Positions 34,270 through 44,800 of a stretch of DNA of 64,000 nucleotides are shown here, piece by piece. Location: positions 2,495,997-2,559,996 of the forward strand of contig CM071570.1 of assembly GCA_036426205.1 (NCBI GenBank), given 5' to 3'. The notes below the pieces were generated by a model. The model was not told the origin of the DNA. It did no database searches and was given only the letters and a program-made list of their open reading frames with translations. Position 1 is the first letter of the stretch. Every line of letters begins with the position of its first letter. The DNA comes from Ascaphus truei. Its lineage: Eukaryota; Chordata; Amphibia; Anura; Ascaphidae. The position numbers and the translations under genes were made by a program.

Positions 34270-35885
34270 CGGGAGGGCGGACGAAAGGCGTTGAAGGAGG
34301 GGAGGTGAGGTCGGAGGGGGGGGGAGGTGAGACTGGTGGGGAGGGGGGGGGGTGGTGTGGGGATGCGTGGAGGGGAGCGTGAAGGGGGGGAGAAGGGGGG
34401 GGGGGATCGGGTAGGGCAGGGGAAGGGGGGCGGAGGAGGAGGGAGGTGAAGGAGCGGTGAGGGACTGTGAAGAGGGGGGTTGAACGGGACGGTGGAGAGG
34501 GGGTGCACGGGAGGTGAAGGGAGGGGGGGGGTGACAGAAGGGAAGGGAGGGGGGTCGGGAGGGGGTGACAGGGTGACAGGGGAAGGGGGGGGGAGGGACA
34601 GGAGGTGAAGGGGGGGGCTGGTGAAGGGAGGAAGGGCAAGGCAGGGAGGGGGTGGAGGAGTAGGAAAGGGAAAGAGGGAGGTGGGGGAGGAGCAGGAGAT
34701 GGAGTAAGGGGGGGAGGGGGGGGGAGAAAGGTGAGGGGGGGGTGGGGGAAAGGGGATGAAGGGGGGGGGAGTAGGCGGGCCGGTTAAAGGGTGAAGGGGG
34801 GGGAGGTGGGGCGAAGGGGAAAGGGGTGGGTAAAGGTGGGGGGGAAGGGGAAGGTGACGAACCTGTGGGGGGAAGGGGACAAAGGGTGGAGTAGAGGAGG
34901 GGCAGGGGGGGGAAAACCGGGGGGGAGAAGGGGGATGGGTGAGGGGGGTTCAAGAGAAGGGGCGGGATCCGGGGGGACAAGGACGGGGGGGGGGGGATGC
35001 GGGGAAAGGGGGGAAAGGTGGGGAGGGGGAAGGGGGATGTCCCGGTGATGGCGGGTAAGGGGGGGAGCGGTGAGGAGGGTATAAGGGGGAGACGGGTGAG
35101 GAGGGTAAGGGGGAGAGGTGAGGAGGGTAAGGGGGGAGTGTGAGAGGAGGGGAGGAGGCGGTGGAGGAGGGGTCAAGGGGGGGGAGTGGAGGAGGGAAAG
35201 GGGGGAGTTGGAGGCTTGTAGGAGGGAAGGGGGGAGGTTGTAGGAGGGGGGGATAGGGGGGGGTGGCTTGGCAGGTACGGTGGGGATGGAAGGGGCGGAA
35301 GGGGGGGCAGGGTGGAGGGGCGGGGACGGGGCACGTGGAGGAGAGGGAGGAGGGGAATGGGGAGGGAGGCTAAGGTGGGGGAGGGGGGGAGTTAGGGTGA
35401 GCTGGGTGGCGAAGGGTGGGAGGCTGGTTGTCGAGCAGTGGCCGGGGGAGGGGAGGGTCGGTGGGAACTGTGGAGGGTCACGGGGGAAGGTGGAAGGGGT
35501 GGTGGGCGAGGTGGTGGGGAGGTGGAGGTAGGCGGTGGAAGAGGTGGTAAGGGGGCAGTGAAGGGAAGGTGAAAGGGGGGGGGGTGAAGGTGGGGCGGTT
35601 GTGGGTGAAGGGTGGGGTTTGAAGGGGGGGGGGAGGGAGCGGTGATGACGGGGGGGGAGGTGAAGGGGGGGGGTGGAGGGGAGGTTAAGGGGGGGGGGGG
35701 TGGAGGGGAAGGTTGAAGGTGGTGGGGGGGGGGGTGGGGCAGGGAGGTGAAGGTGGAGGTGAAGGCGGGTGGAAGTGGAGGGGGGGAGTGTAGTGAGGGG
35801 GGGTGAGTGGAGGTGAAGGTGGAGGGGGTATGGAGGGGATGTGGAAGGGAGGGGAGTGTAGTGAGGGGTGGGTGAGGGAGTGAGG
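34270..35885 (+). repeat. Polypurine G-rich block 1
   Basis: For about 1.6 kb the plus strand is almost only G and A with a few T, as variations on GGGGAGGTGAAGGGGGGGG. It is a degenerate minisatellite without a stable period. Proline/serine-rich frames of 181-371 codons on the minus strand are by-products of this composition. Many runs of four or more G could form G-quadruplexes. Confidence 0.9.
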
Positions 35886-36004
35886 TGAATGGCCGTCACT
35901 CACACGTCAGGCAAAGCTCCACACGTGGACTGAGGGGGAAGGCAGCGTGTTGATGGCCCGCTCACCCAGATTGAATGAGCGGCCGCCCGGGGGGGCGGGG
36001 GGGG

Positions 36005-36745
36005 AGGGGAAGTGAGTGAGGGGATGGCTGATCACTCCCGCTCACACCGCTGACTGTAAGCGCGCGGGGACCGGGGCGGGTGGAGGGGAGATTGGCAGTG
36101 AGGGGAGGTGATCACTCCGACTCCCCCGCTGAGTGTACGGCGCGCGGGGGGGGTGGGTGAGGGGAAGGAGGGGAAGTGAGTGAGGGGACGGTGTCTCACT
36201 CCGCTTCCCCGTATGATGTAGCGGCGCCGGGGGGGGGTGGAGGGGAATCTTAGTGATGAGGGACTGTGTGGTTAGTATGATCACTCCTTCTCCCCGCTGA
36301 CCTGTAGTGGTCGGCCGGGGGTGTGGGGGTGTGATGGGGAAGTGAGTGTAGGGGAGGTGATCACCCGCTCACCCGCGATTATGCGGCAGCCGGGGGGGTG
36401 GGTGGAGGGATGGAGTGAGGGGAGGGTGATCACTGCTTCGCGCAACCCGTCTAGATGCTAGCGGCGCCGCGGAGAGGGGGGGTGAGGGGAGTAAGTGAGT
36501 GGGGAGGTGATCACTCCGCTCCCCGCTGGACTGTAGTGGGCGCCGGGGGGGGGGGGGGTGGAGGGAAGTGAGTGAGGGTAGTGATCACTCGCTCCCCAGG
36601 AGGTTAGCGGCCGCGCGAGGATGGGGGGGTGTAGGGAGAAGTGCAGTGAGGGCGAGGTTATCACATTGGATCTCGCTCCCCCGCTGAATGTTAGTTAGTC
36701 CGCCGGGGGGGGGTGGAGGGGAAGTGAGTGAGGGGAGGGTGAACT
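36005..36745 (+). repeat. Tandem repeat, ~79-bp unit, about 9 copies
   Basis: Units carry GTGATCACTCCGCTCCCCGC, then a variable GTAGCGGCGCCGG, a G run and GTGGAGGGGAAGTGAGTGA. GATCACTCC-type words recur near 36031, 36110, 36195, 36280, 36359, 36429, 36508, 36583 and 36659, giving spacings of 70-85 bases. Confidence 0.85.
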
Positions 36746-36939
36746 GGGGGGTGAGGGGCGATGAAAGAGCCGCTCACTCACCCGTCAGCTACTCACCCGT
36801 CATTCCGGCAGCTCCCACGAGGAGGGGGGGGGGTGATAAGAGCGGGAAACAGGGAGAGCGGAGCCTCCGGAACGGTGGGAAGGAGCGGAGATGTGCGGCT
36901 AACACTGTGAGCCAAGATAATGTATGTAACCCCCCCACG

Positions 36940-37070
36940 GGTCTGCATGTGAGAGGAGAGGGAGCAGGAGAGAGAGACCGAACGACGAAGAGAGAGAGAA
37001 GACGAGAGGAGAGAGATAGAGATGAGAGAAGAGAGGAGAATGAGAGAGTGCTGTGTGTGTGTGTTGTGGT
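36940..37070 (+). repeat. GA-rich tract followed by GT-rich tract
   Basis: A purine run made mainly of GAGAGA units (about 36951-37050) is followed by TGTGTGTGTG-like sequence. The corresponding part of the short relative is the GTCTGTGTGTC run at 52060-52090. Confidence 0.75.
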
Positions 37071-37325
37071 GTGTTGTGCTGTGGGGGCCCTGTGTTGTAC
37101 GATCAGAGTCAGGAATGCGAGGTGTGGGGGAGCGGGCCAAGGGGGGTTGGTGTGAGGGTGTGAGGCCAAATGCGAGGGTGTGGGGGGCGGGACAGGGGGT
37201 GTGTGAGTGTGTTGAGGCCAATGAGAGGGGTGCGGGGGCGGCGGCCCAAGGACCAATGAGATTCGCGATAGGGACACGGACATCCAGGCAGGCAACATAC
37301 AGGCTTCAATAATATAGTATAAGAT

Positions 37326-37820
37326 TACATGTCCTACAAGTATGTTCTGCACTTCCAGGCATTATATACGTTTGTACTTTGTGGGGATATCTTTTATGGT
37401 ACGGGGGGAGTTTTGTCTTGCCAAGGATGCCAACATCTGAAGTGTGTGTAAATAGAGGAAAACAGTATCAAGATCACTGTTTTTAACAAAAAAAAACCAC
37501 GGTCAGAAATAGTTTGTCGCAAAAAACTTGCTGCCAATGCCAAATGTACTGAATATTTTAGGAAAATATAGTTCATGAGGACACTGGTCGCTCAGCGGGG
37601 GGCGCAAACGGGGGGCGACAAGACTTTCTCCAGGGGGGCGCGGCGGTACTGAGGGCACCGTGCTCTTCCAAGGCATTAAATGAAATGCGGGGACCATGAG
37701 AGGACATTGTAAATTCCATTAACCGTGGCTTCGGGGGGGGTGGAGCAAATGAATTTTTGCAGTGGGGTCACATATCCCACCGCGTCACTTTGGGAGCCGG
37801 AGTCCACAAGGTTAAGGACA
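37326..37820. other. Junction between G-rich repeats; possible hAT-like left end
   Basis: AT-rich sequence to about 37585, then CTCAGCGGGGGGCGCAAAC (about 37590-37608), which resembles a damaged hAT-type end such as that at 23284. No coding region. A matching duplication was not found. Confidence 0.35.
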
Positions 37821-39225
37821 GACACAAGCAAGGGGGTGGGGGGGAAGAAGAGGAAGAAGAGCAGGGGGGGGGGGAAGCAGAGAAGTGGGGTGGTGGGGGG
37901 GGAAAGCAGGGGAAAGCAGAGCCGAGTGGGGTGGTCGGGGGGATGAAAGAGGAGACAGTGCGGGGTGCGGGTGGGGGGAAGAAGCAGAGCAGTGGGGTGG
38001 TGGGGGGAAAGCAGAGCAGTGGGGTGGTGGGGGGAAAGCAGAGCAGGGGGTGGGGGGGGAAAGCAGAGCAGGGGGGGTGGGGGGGAAGCAGGCGAGGGGG
38101 GGGAAGCAGCGGCGAGGGGGGGGGAAAGCAGGGGAGGGCGGGCGAGGTCGCGGAAGGGGAAGCAAGAAGGGGAGGGCGCGTGCTAGGTGGGGAGCGACGG
38201 AAGAGCAGAGCGGTTGAGGGGAGGGCGGGGAAGAGGAGCAGTGGGAGGGAGGGCGGGGGAAGCAGAGCAGGGGGAGGGCGGTGTGGGGATGTGGGAAGCA
38301 CAGAGCAGGTGGGATTGAGGGCGGGCGGGGAAGAGAGCAGGGGAGGAGGCGGGCGGGGGAAGCAGAGCAGGAGGTTAAAGCAGAGCGGGAGACGCGGCGC
38401 CAAGGGTGAAGAAATGACACAAGCAAGGGGGGTGGGGGGGCAAGAAGAGGGAAAAGAAGAGGAAGAAGAGCGGGCGGGGGGGAAGCAGGAGAGTGGGGTG
38501 GTGGGGGGGGGGAAAGCAGGAGCAGTGGGGGGGTGTGGGGGCAAGCAGAGCGTGGGGTGTGGGGGGAGCGAAAGCAGAGCAGGGGGTTGGGGGGGAAAGC
38601 AGAGCAGGGGGGGTGGGGGAGGAAAGCAGAGCAGGGGAGGGTGGGGGGGAAAGCAGAGCGGGGGGGAAGCAGGGGAGGGGGGGACGCAGGGGGAGAGGAG
38701 GGGAGGGCTCAGGACGGGGAGGAGGGAAGCAGAGAAGGGGAGGGAGACAGGTGGAAGCAGAGCAGGGGAGGGCGGACGGGGAAGCAGAGCAGGGGAGGGC
38801 GGACGGGGAAGGAGGAAGCAGAGCAGGGTAGAGGGCGCCAGGTGGTGGGGATGGAATAGAGAGCGAGGGGAGGGAGGCGGGGGAAGACAGAGCAGGGCGA
38901 GGAGCTGGGCGGGGAAGAAGAGCAGAGTTCAAGCAGAGCAGGGAGCGCCGGAGCAAAGGTAAGAATGGACACATAAGCAAGGGCGGGGGGGGGAAGAAGA
39001 GGAAGAAGAGAAGGGGGGGGGGAAGCAGAGATATAAGACGTGGGGGTGCTTCTGGTGGGGGGGGAAAGCAGAGCAGTGGGGGGGTGGTCGGTGGTGGGGG
39101 GAAAGCAGAGAAGTGGGGGGTGGGGGGAGGGGGGGGAAGGAAGGAAAGACAGAGCAGGGGGTGGGGGAGGGAAGGAAAGCAGAGCAGGGGTGTGGGGAGG
39201 GAAGCAGACGAGAACCTCCCCAGGG
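37821..39225 (+). repeat. Polypurine G-rich block 2 with ~550-600-bp higher-order units
   Basis: The short unit is GGGGAAGCAGAGCAGGGG with variants. A marker, GACACAAGCAAGG followed by a G run and GAAGAAGAGGAAGAAGAGC, recurs at 37821, 38416 and 38968, so units of 595 and 552 bases are stacked. The 401-codon plus-strand frame and its minus-strand partners are compositional artefacts. Confidence 0.88.
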
Positions 39226-42200
39226 GTGTAGGACCGCTTTTGGCGATCGGGACTTATCTTACGCGCGGGTATTGTTTGCGGGTGAGGTGAGGGGGAGGAA
39301 TCCTAATGCACCCCCTCGGGGGACGCACAGGGGTGCTGGCGATGCTGTTTCCCCCGAGTCCCGCCCCACCCCGTGGCCCCCCTGGGCTCCTCGGGGAGGG
39401 GGGGGAGCTTTCTTCCCTCAGGGGACCTGTTCAGTCACAGGGGGGGTGCCTGGGGGGTCGAGGGGCTAGGGAGGGATCCCATTCCCAAGCTCCCTCCTTC
39501 CTTCTGGGCGTTTCCCACATGTATACGGCTGCCCGAGGCCTTATCGGTCCCAACACATGGCGGACTTATCGCCCGGGGCAGTTAGCCGATCGAAGGGGTT
39601 GTGAGCGACCGTAATCTCTCCCTTTTGTCTACGGGTCCCTCTCGTTGTTCTCACCGGTGCGGCGTGCCTATGGCTCGGTGTAACTGGCGACCGGGATGGA
39701 GGGGACCCCCCACCCTGTCAGCCACCGGACTAGGAGCTCCCCTCCTTTGAGCTGGGGAGGCTAATCCACTGCAGAGGGTACGCTTCATTTTGGGGAGACC
39801 CCCACGCTCCCCCCACTCGCACCGAGGTGGTTACGGTCGGCGGGAGGGCTAGGGAGGGTCCCCACCCCCTCACCCTAGGGATATGGGTCCACTCGTATGG
39901 CTCCCCTCTCCTGGCACCTGGGGGACCGCGCGGCGTACGTTTTGCTCCCGGAGGGTGCCCAGCCCCTAATCTTCCTTCTTAAGCCTTGGCCCCCCGCCGC
40001 GGGCCCTCAGCCCCCCACTTTGCCAAATGAGTGGCCTGGGTCTTCTAGCGCGCCTTGGGAGCCGGGTGCCGGATCTCCATGTGTCTACGCTACCTGGCGG
40101 GCGCTCTTCCCTGGCGGCCCACCGTTGTCCCCGCGAGGCGAGGGGGGCCACACGGGAGTTTTTCTCCGCCGGCTAGCCCGCGGGGTGCCCTAGGAGGATG
40201 CGCCTCCGCTATGTGCGGGGACTGGGACACACCCCTGCCGCGGGCCCCCGATTCGTCCTCATCTCCCTACCCTCCTGCGCGGGGACTGGGTTGCGACCCG
40301 CCAGGCGTCTTCGGTGGAGGGTATACCTCCACCCTCCATCTCTCCAGACCGCCCCCCCCGGGCGCCTCGGGGCAGGTGCATTTAATCGCCCTGGGGCTCG
40401 TCTACAGACGTATCCATTCGATTTCCCGGATGGGGAGGACCCCCCCGCTCCTCATCCCACCTCTCATTGGGCTACGCCCCAGGGGCCCAACCCCCACCAG
40501 TGGCACAGGGCGGGCAACTCGGGGGCTGCCAGCTGCGGGCGTTCAGGGGCAGCCCGACCCTCTATTAACTGAAGGACATTTTCGGCGGGCCGTGGTGCGC
40601 CGTCTCTGGCGGCGGCGCAGATCCCCCCCCCCTCCATGTATCTCTGGCCCAGACCCGCGAGGGGGAGGTTCGTCATAGCGGCTCAAGACTTCCACTAGCG
40701 GGAGGGGGGGGGAGGCTTACCATTTGGCGGTCCGCGTGGTCAGAGCATCTACAAGCCCCCGCCAACTACCCCGGCCGTTACAGGTGCCCCGTGCGCAGAG
40801 CGAGCCAGTTGACCCTCGTTTTTGTAGGCTGCACTTCGGCAGTATCCCCATCCCCGTGTGGGCGTGAGATTCCCAGGAGGTTCCCGCTGAGGGTGGGAGG
40901 AAACCGGGGCTTCCCCCCACGGTCACCGGGAGACCGGCACCTCGGCGACTACTGGGGGACCTTCCCTCCGTAGGGGCGGACCCACGCTCCCGCCGCGATG
41001 CATGGGGGACCCGGCCGTGTTGGAGGCGGCGACAGAGGCGGAGGGCTTTTCTCCTTTTAGCAGCTTTTTCTCTGCGGTCAGGGGTCCCTGACGGAGACCC
41101 CGGTGTGGGGGGCGCCCCCGGTTGGGGTGAGTCTCGACCGGAGGGCAATGGGCGGAGTAGGGGGAGGGTGGGGGCTGTGTGCGGAGGGTGGGTTGATGGG
41201 GGAGGGGCCAGGCGGGGCAGGCACGGGGGGGAGGCGTGGGGAGGAAAGGAACCCCACCGGGGAGGGGTACACCTTGGGGCTTCCCCTGCTCTGCGATTTT
41301 CACTGTCTCGATTGCGGCTTCCTGGTCACTATGGGTGTGGGGGAGGCTACCGCGCCCCCAGCCGGGTCGCGGCGCACGGGGAGGGTCCTTCGGGGACTCG
41401 TCCCATGGTTCCTGCGTCAGATGGGAACCCGGGGCATATGCCCCCTTGCCCTCCGCGGGCGGGCTCTTCGGGGAGGGCTCCGGCTTGAGGGAACACGACG
41501 CGTGGGCAACGGGGTACTTAGGCTCTCCGGTCTTGGGGCTCATCGAAGGGGGGTCCGACGTTGCTCCATACCTCTGGGGTGAGGGTCGCCATCACCCGTA
41601 TACCGGCCAAGCGGTGCCTTCGCCGGAGGTGCCCGTGCCCGGGCACCGGGTCTGGGGAAGCACTGATGTCCTCCGTGGTTTGCCCTCCGGGCTACGAGCT
41701 AGGGAGGGTCCGGCAAGTCCTTGGGATGGGTGATGCTTACATTCCGGATCGATCTTCCCCCAATCGTCTGGCCAGTAGGGAGACCCCGGGGGGGGGCTCT
41801 ACAGCAACACTTCCACTAGTGCCTCTATCGGGGATCTCAGACGGCCCGGTGGGCTCTCCCTGTCCCTCCTGTGGCGTTACCGTTACTAAGCCTACCGCGG
41901 GAGCGGTGACGTCTATCTCCGATTTCGGTTTGGTTCCTTCGTGCCTGCCTATGCTTTACTTCCCCCTGCCGATTATGCGGGCTTTTAATCTACTCCTAAG
42001 AGTGGGCTCTGGCGCCTCTTCCGATCCTGGCTCGGAATACCTCTGACTGCCCCTCTAGCGCGTTCAGCAACGCGAACGGGGTTACCCTCTCCCGCATCTT
42101 CAAACCGATCAGCTCATAGCGTATGGCTCGATGCTTCACGCGCCCTTATTCGGAGCTCCCTTTTCGTCTCAGTCGGCGGGCCGCAGTACTCCGGAGGCGG

Positions 42201-42780
42201 GTCGGCCGGAGGCTCCTACCCCTTTCTTTCCTAGGCCTCGGCCTGTGACGAAGTTCATTTCACTGTGCTCCTATGCCTACTTATTTGGGTCCATAGCTCT
42301 CTTTTTCCTCCACGCGCCCACCGCCACACCCCCCATCTCGACAAGCACTTCCCTGTTTAAACTAGTGTGCCATTACTCCCACATGCTTACTTTGGGTGTG
42401 GTTGTGGAAGGAAATCGGCCTTCGGTCAGCCCCCCCGTGCTCGCCCCCGATACATTGCTACAATCCCGCGCCTCACGTATGCCCCCCCCCGCGCCGCCCC
42501 ATCAGCACCGTCAGGGGTCTCCCATCTGTTTCCAATCGGAGGGAATCTCCCTACCGTTTGGTCCTCTCTCCACGACCGCGGCCCGCGGGCTCTGAGGCAA
42601 CCTACTCGGCTAGGGGCTAGCCCGGTCCACCTTCATGAGCTGTCGGGGGGAGTGATGCTTCGTGTGGTGGTTGGCGCTTGTGTGGGAGGAATCGGTCCTC
42701 GTTTAGGGGACGCGCCCGCGTTTGTTGGTCCCAGGCCCGTGGGCCTATGGGGTGGGGAGGGAAATTCCTGGTGGGGGGCC
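39226..42780. other. 3.5-kb CpG-dense block of unknown nature inside the G-rich repeat
   Basis: GC-rich but not strand-skewed, with frequent CG dinucleotides (for example GACCGCGCGGCGTACG near 39922) in a window that is otherwise AT-rich or G-skewed. Frames of 120-207 codons occur in all six frames, as expected from high GC. The smoothest-looking are plus 41236-41733 and minus 40923-41543, which overlap. I recognise no domain, no start context and no splice pattern. AGCTAGGGAGGGTC-like words recur (39467, 39849, 41697). It could be a CpG island, a decayed gene or virus-like insert, or an assembly artefact. I cannot decide. Confidence 0.5.
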
Positions 42781-44800
42781 GTTTCAGGAAGGAGAGGGAG
42801 CGGTTGTCTGTGTTGGGAGGGGGAGGAAAGCGAGCAGGGGAGGGTGGGAGGGGACAAGCAAGCGGGAGGCTTTCCTATGGGGGGAACAGAGAGGAAAGGG
42901 GCGGGAGGGGGGAAGAAGGAGTGGAGGGGAGGGGAGGGAGACGGGGGTGAGCCAGAGCAGCTTAGCGAGAGGGGAGGGCGGGCGGGGAAGCAGAGCAGGG
43001 GAGGGTGGCGGGGAGGAAGGGGAAGCAGCGAGGGGAGGCGGGGGGGAAGCAGAGCAGGGGAGGGAGGGCGGGGAGGGAAGCAGAGCAGGGGAGGTGCGGG
43101 CGGGGAGGGAAGGAAGCAGAGCAGAGGTGGGTGGGCGGGGAAGCAGAGCAGGGGAGGGTGGGCGGGGAAGCAGAGAAGGTGAAGTGGGTGGGGGTGGGGG
43201 GGAAAGCAGAGCAGTGGGGTGGTGGGGGGAAAGCAGAGCAGTGGGTTGGAGGGAGGGGAAAGCAGAGCAGGGGTGTGGAGGGGGGGAAAAGAGAGCAAAG
43301 GGGGGTGGGGGGGGGAAAGCAGAGCAGGGGGGTGTGGGGGGGAAAGCAAGAAGCGGGTGGGGGGGGGAAAGCAGGGGAGGGGGGGAAGCAGGAACGGGTA
43401 GGCGTCGAGGCGCGGAAGGGGAAAAGCAGAGCAGGGGAGGGACGTGCGTTGGGGAAAGCGAGACAGGGGGAGGGACGGCGCGGGGAGGAGAGAGGAAGCA
43501 GGGCAGGGGAGGGGGTGGGGGAAGCAGAGCAGAGGTGGGTGGAGGGGAAGCAGGAGAGGAGGAGGGAGGGCCGCCGGAGGCCAAGTGGTAAGACAGACAC
43601 AAGCAAGGTTGGTGGGGGGGGGGAAGAAGAGGAAGAAGAGCAGGGGGGGTGAGCAGCGAAGAGAAGAGTGGGCGCTAGGTGGGGGGAAAGCAGCCGAGAG
43701 AAGTGGGGTTGTGGGGGGGCAAGCAGAGCAGGTGGGGGTCCTGCGCGGGAGGAACAGCAAGCAGGGTGGGGGAAGAGAGACCCTGGGGTGGTGGAAAGGG
43801 GGAAGAGAGAGCAGGGGGGGGTGGGGGGGCAGGGAAAGCAGAGCAGGGGGGTGGGGGAGGAATGCAGAGCAGGGGAGGAAAGCAGAGCAGGGGAGGAAAG
43901 CAGAGCAGGGCGGGAGGGTGGGGGGGAGAAAGCACGAGCGGGGGGGGGACCAGGGGAGGAGCAGGGGAGGGGAGGCAGGGAGCGAGCGGGGAGGCGGGCG
44001 GGAGAAGAGAAGCAGGAGCGGGGGAGAGGCGGCGAGGGCGGGGCGGGGAACGGAGGGGGAGAACGAGCAGGGAGAGGCGGGCGGGGAAGCAGAGAGCAGG
44101 GGGAGGGCGGGCGGGCAAGCAGAGCGGGGAGGGGGGCGGGGAAGCAAAGCAGGGCGAGGGCGGGCGGTGGAAGCAAAGCAGGGGCGGGCGGGCGGGGAGA
44201 AAGAAGCAAAGCAGGGGAGGGCGGGCGGGGAAGCAAAAGCAGGGGAGGCGGGCGGGGAAGGAAGGAGGAGCGGGGGGAAAGACGGGAGGGCGGCGGGGAG
44301 AGAGCAGGGGAGGCGGGGAAGACAGAAGCAGGGGAGGGGGGGGGGAAGAGGGAGGTGGCGCGGGGGCAAGGGGGCGGGGGGGAAGCAGGCAGGGTGGAGG
44401 GGAGGAAGCAGGGAGTGGGGGGCGGGGGGAGAGAGCAGGCGGAGGGTGGGGGGGAAGCGGGGAGGGGTGGGCGGCGGAAGCAGGGGGGGGTAGGGTGGGC
44501 GGGGAGGAAGCAGAGGGAGGGTGGGCGGGGAAGCAGGGGAGGGTGGGCAGGGGAAGCAGGGAGGGATGGGAGGGGGAAGCAGGGGAGGGTGGGCGGGGAA
44601 GGGGAGGGGAGGAAGCAGGGGAGGGTGGGCGGGGAGGGAAGCAGGGGAGGGTGGGGCGGGGAAGGAAGCAGGGGAGGTGGGCGGGGAGGAGGGGGAAAGC
44701 AGGGCGAGGGTGGGCGGGGAGAAGGAGGGTGAGTGGGCGGGGAAGCAGGGGAGGGTGGGCGGGGAAGCGGAGCAGGGGAGGGTGGGCGGGGAAGCTGGCA
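42781..44800 (+). repeat. Polypurine G-rich block 3 (same family as block 2)
   Basis: The same GGGGAAGCAGAGCAGGGGAGG unit resumes after the CpG-dense block. The higher-order marker GACACAAGCAAGG appears again at 43595. Toward the right the unit simplifies to GGGGAGGGTGGGCGGGGAAG. The 578-codon minus-strand frame (42633-44369) and its neighbours come from this repeat and are not genes. Confidence 0.88.

Larger units (their letters stand above)
33725..37325. mobile_element. Large copy of an unclassified repeat starting TAGCTGAGAGACCCGGCG
   Basis: Begins TAGCTGAGAGACCCGGCGTT (33725) and ends AATATAGTATAAGAT (37325). A short copy at 51797-52225 has the same two ends, and internal blocks also match (CTAACACTGTGAGCC; GGACCAATGAGATT; GGCCAATGAGAGG). 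This copy is 3.6 kb because G-rich tandem sequence has expanded inside it. No protein domain was seen and the class is unknown to me. The GGCGTTGCCCGGG head can pair with CCCGG. Confidence 0.65.

Noticed and set aside
33958..35899. Minus-strand open frames of 340, 181 and 371 codons rich in proline and serine
   Set aside because: They lie in the G/A-only block where the complementary strand has few stop codons. The sequence is a degenerate minisatellite with no domain or codon signature.
39306..42595. Frames of 120-207 codons in the CpG-dense block as a gene or viral insert
   Set aside because: High GC alone gives such frames in all six readings. No recognisable domain, start or splice pattern. 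Kept only as an unexplained block.
34270..44800. CRISPR array or rDNA spacer in the repeat-rich region
   Set aside because: The repeats are contiguous, without unique spacers, and no rRNA sequence is recognisable. The rest of the window is clearly eukaryotic.
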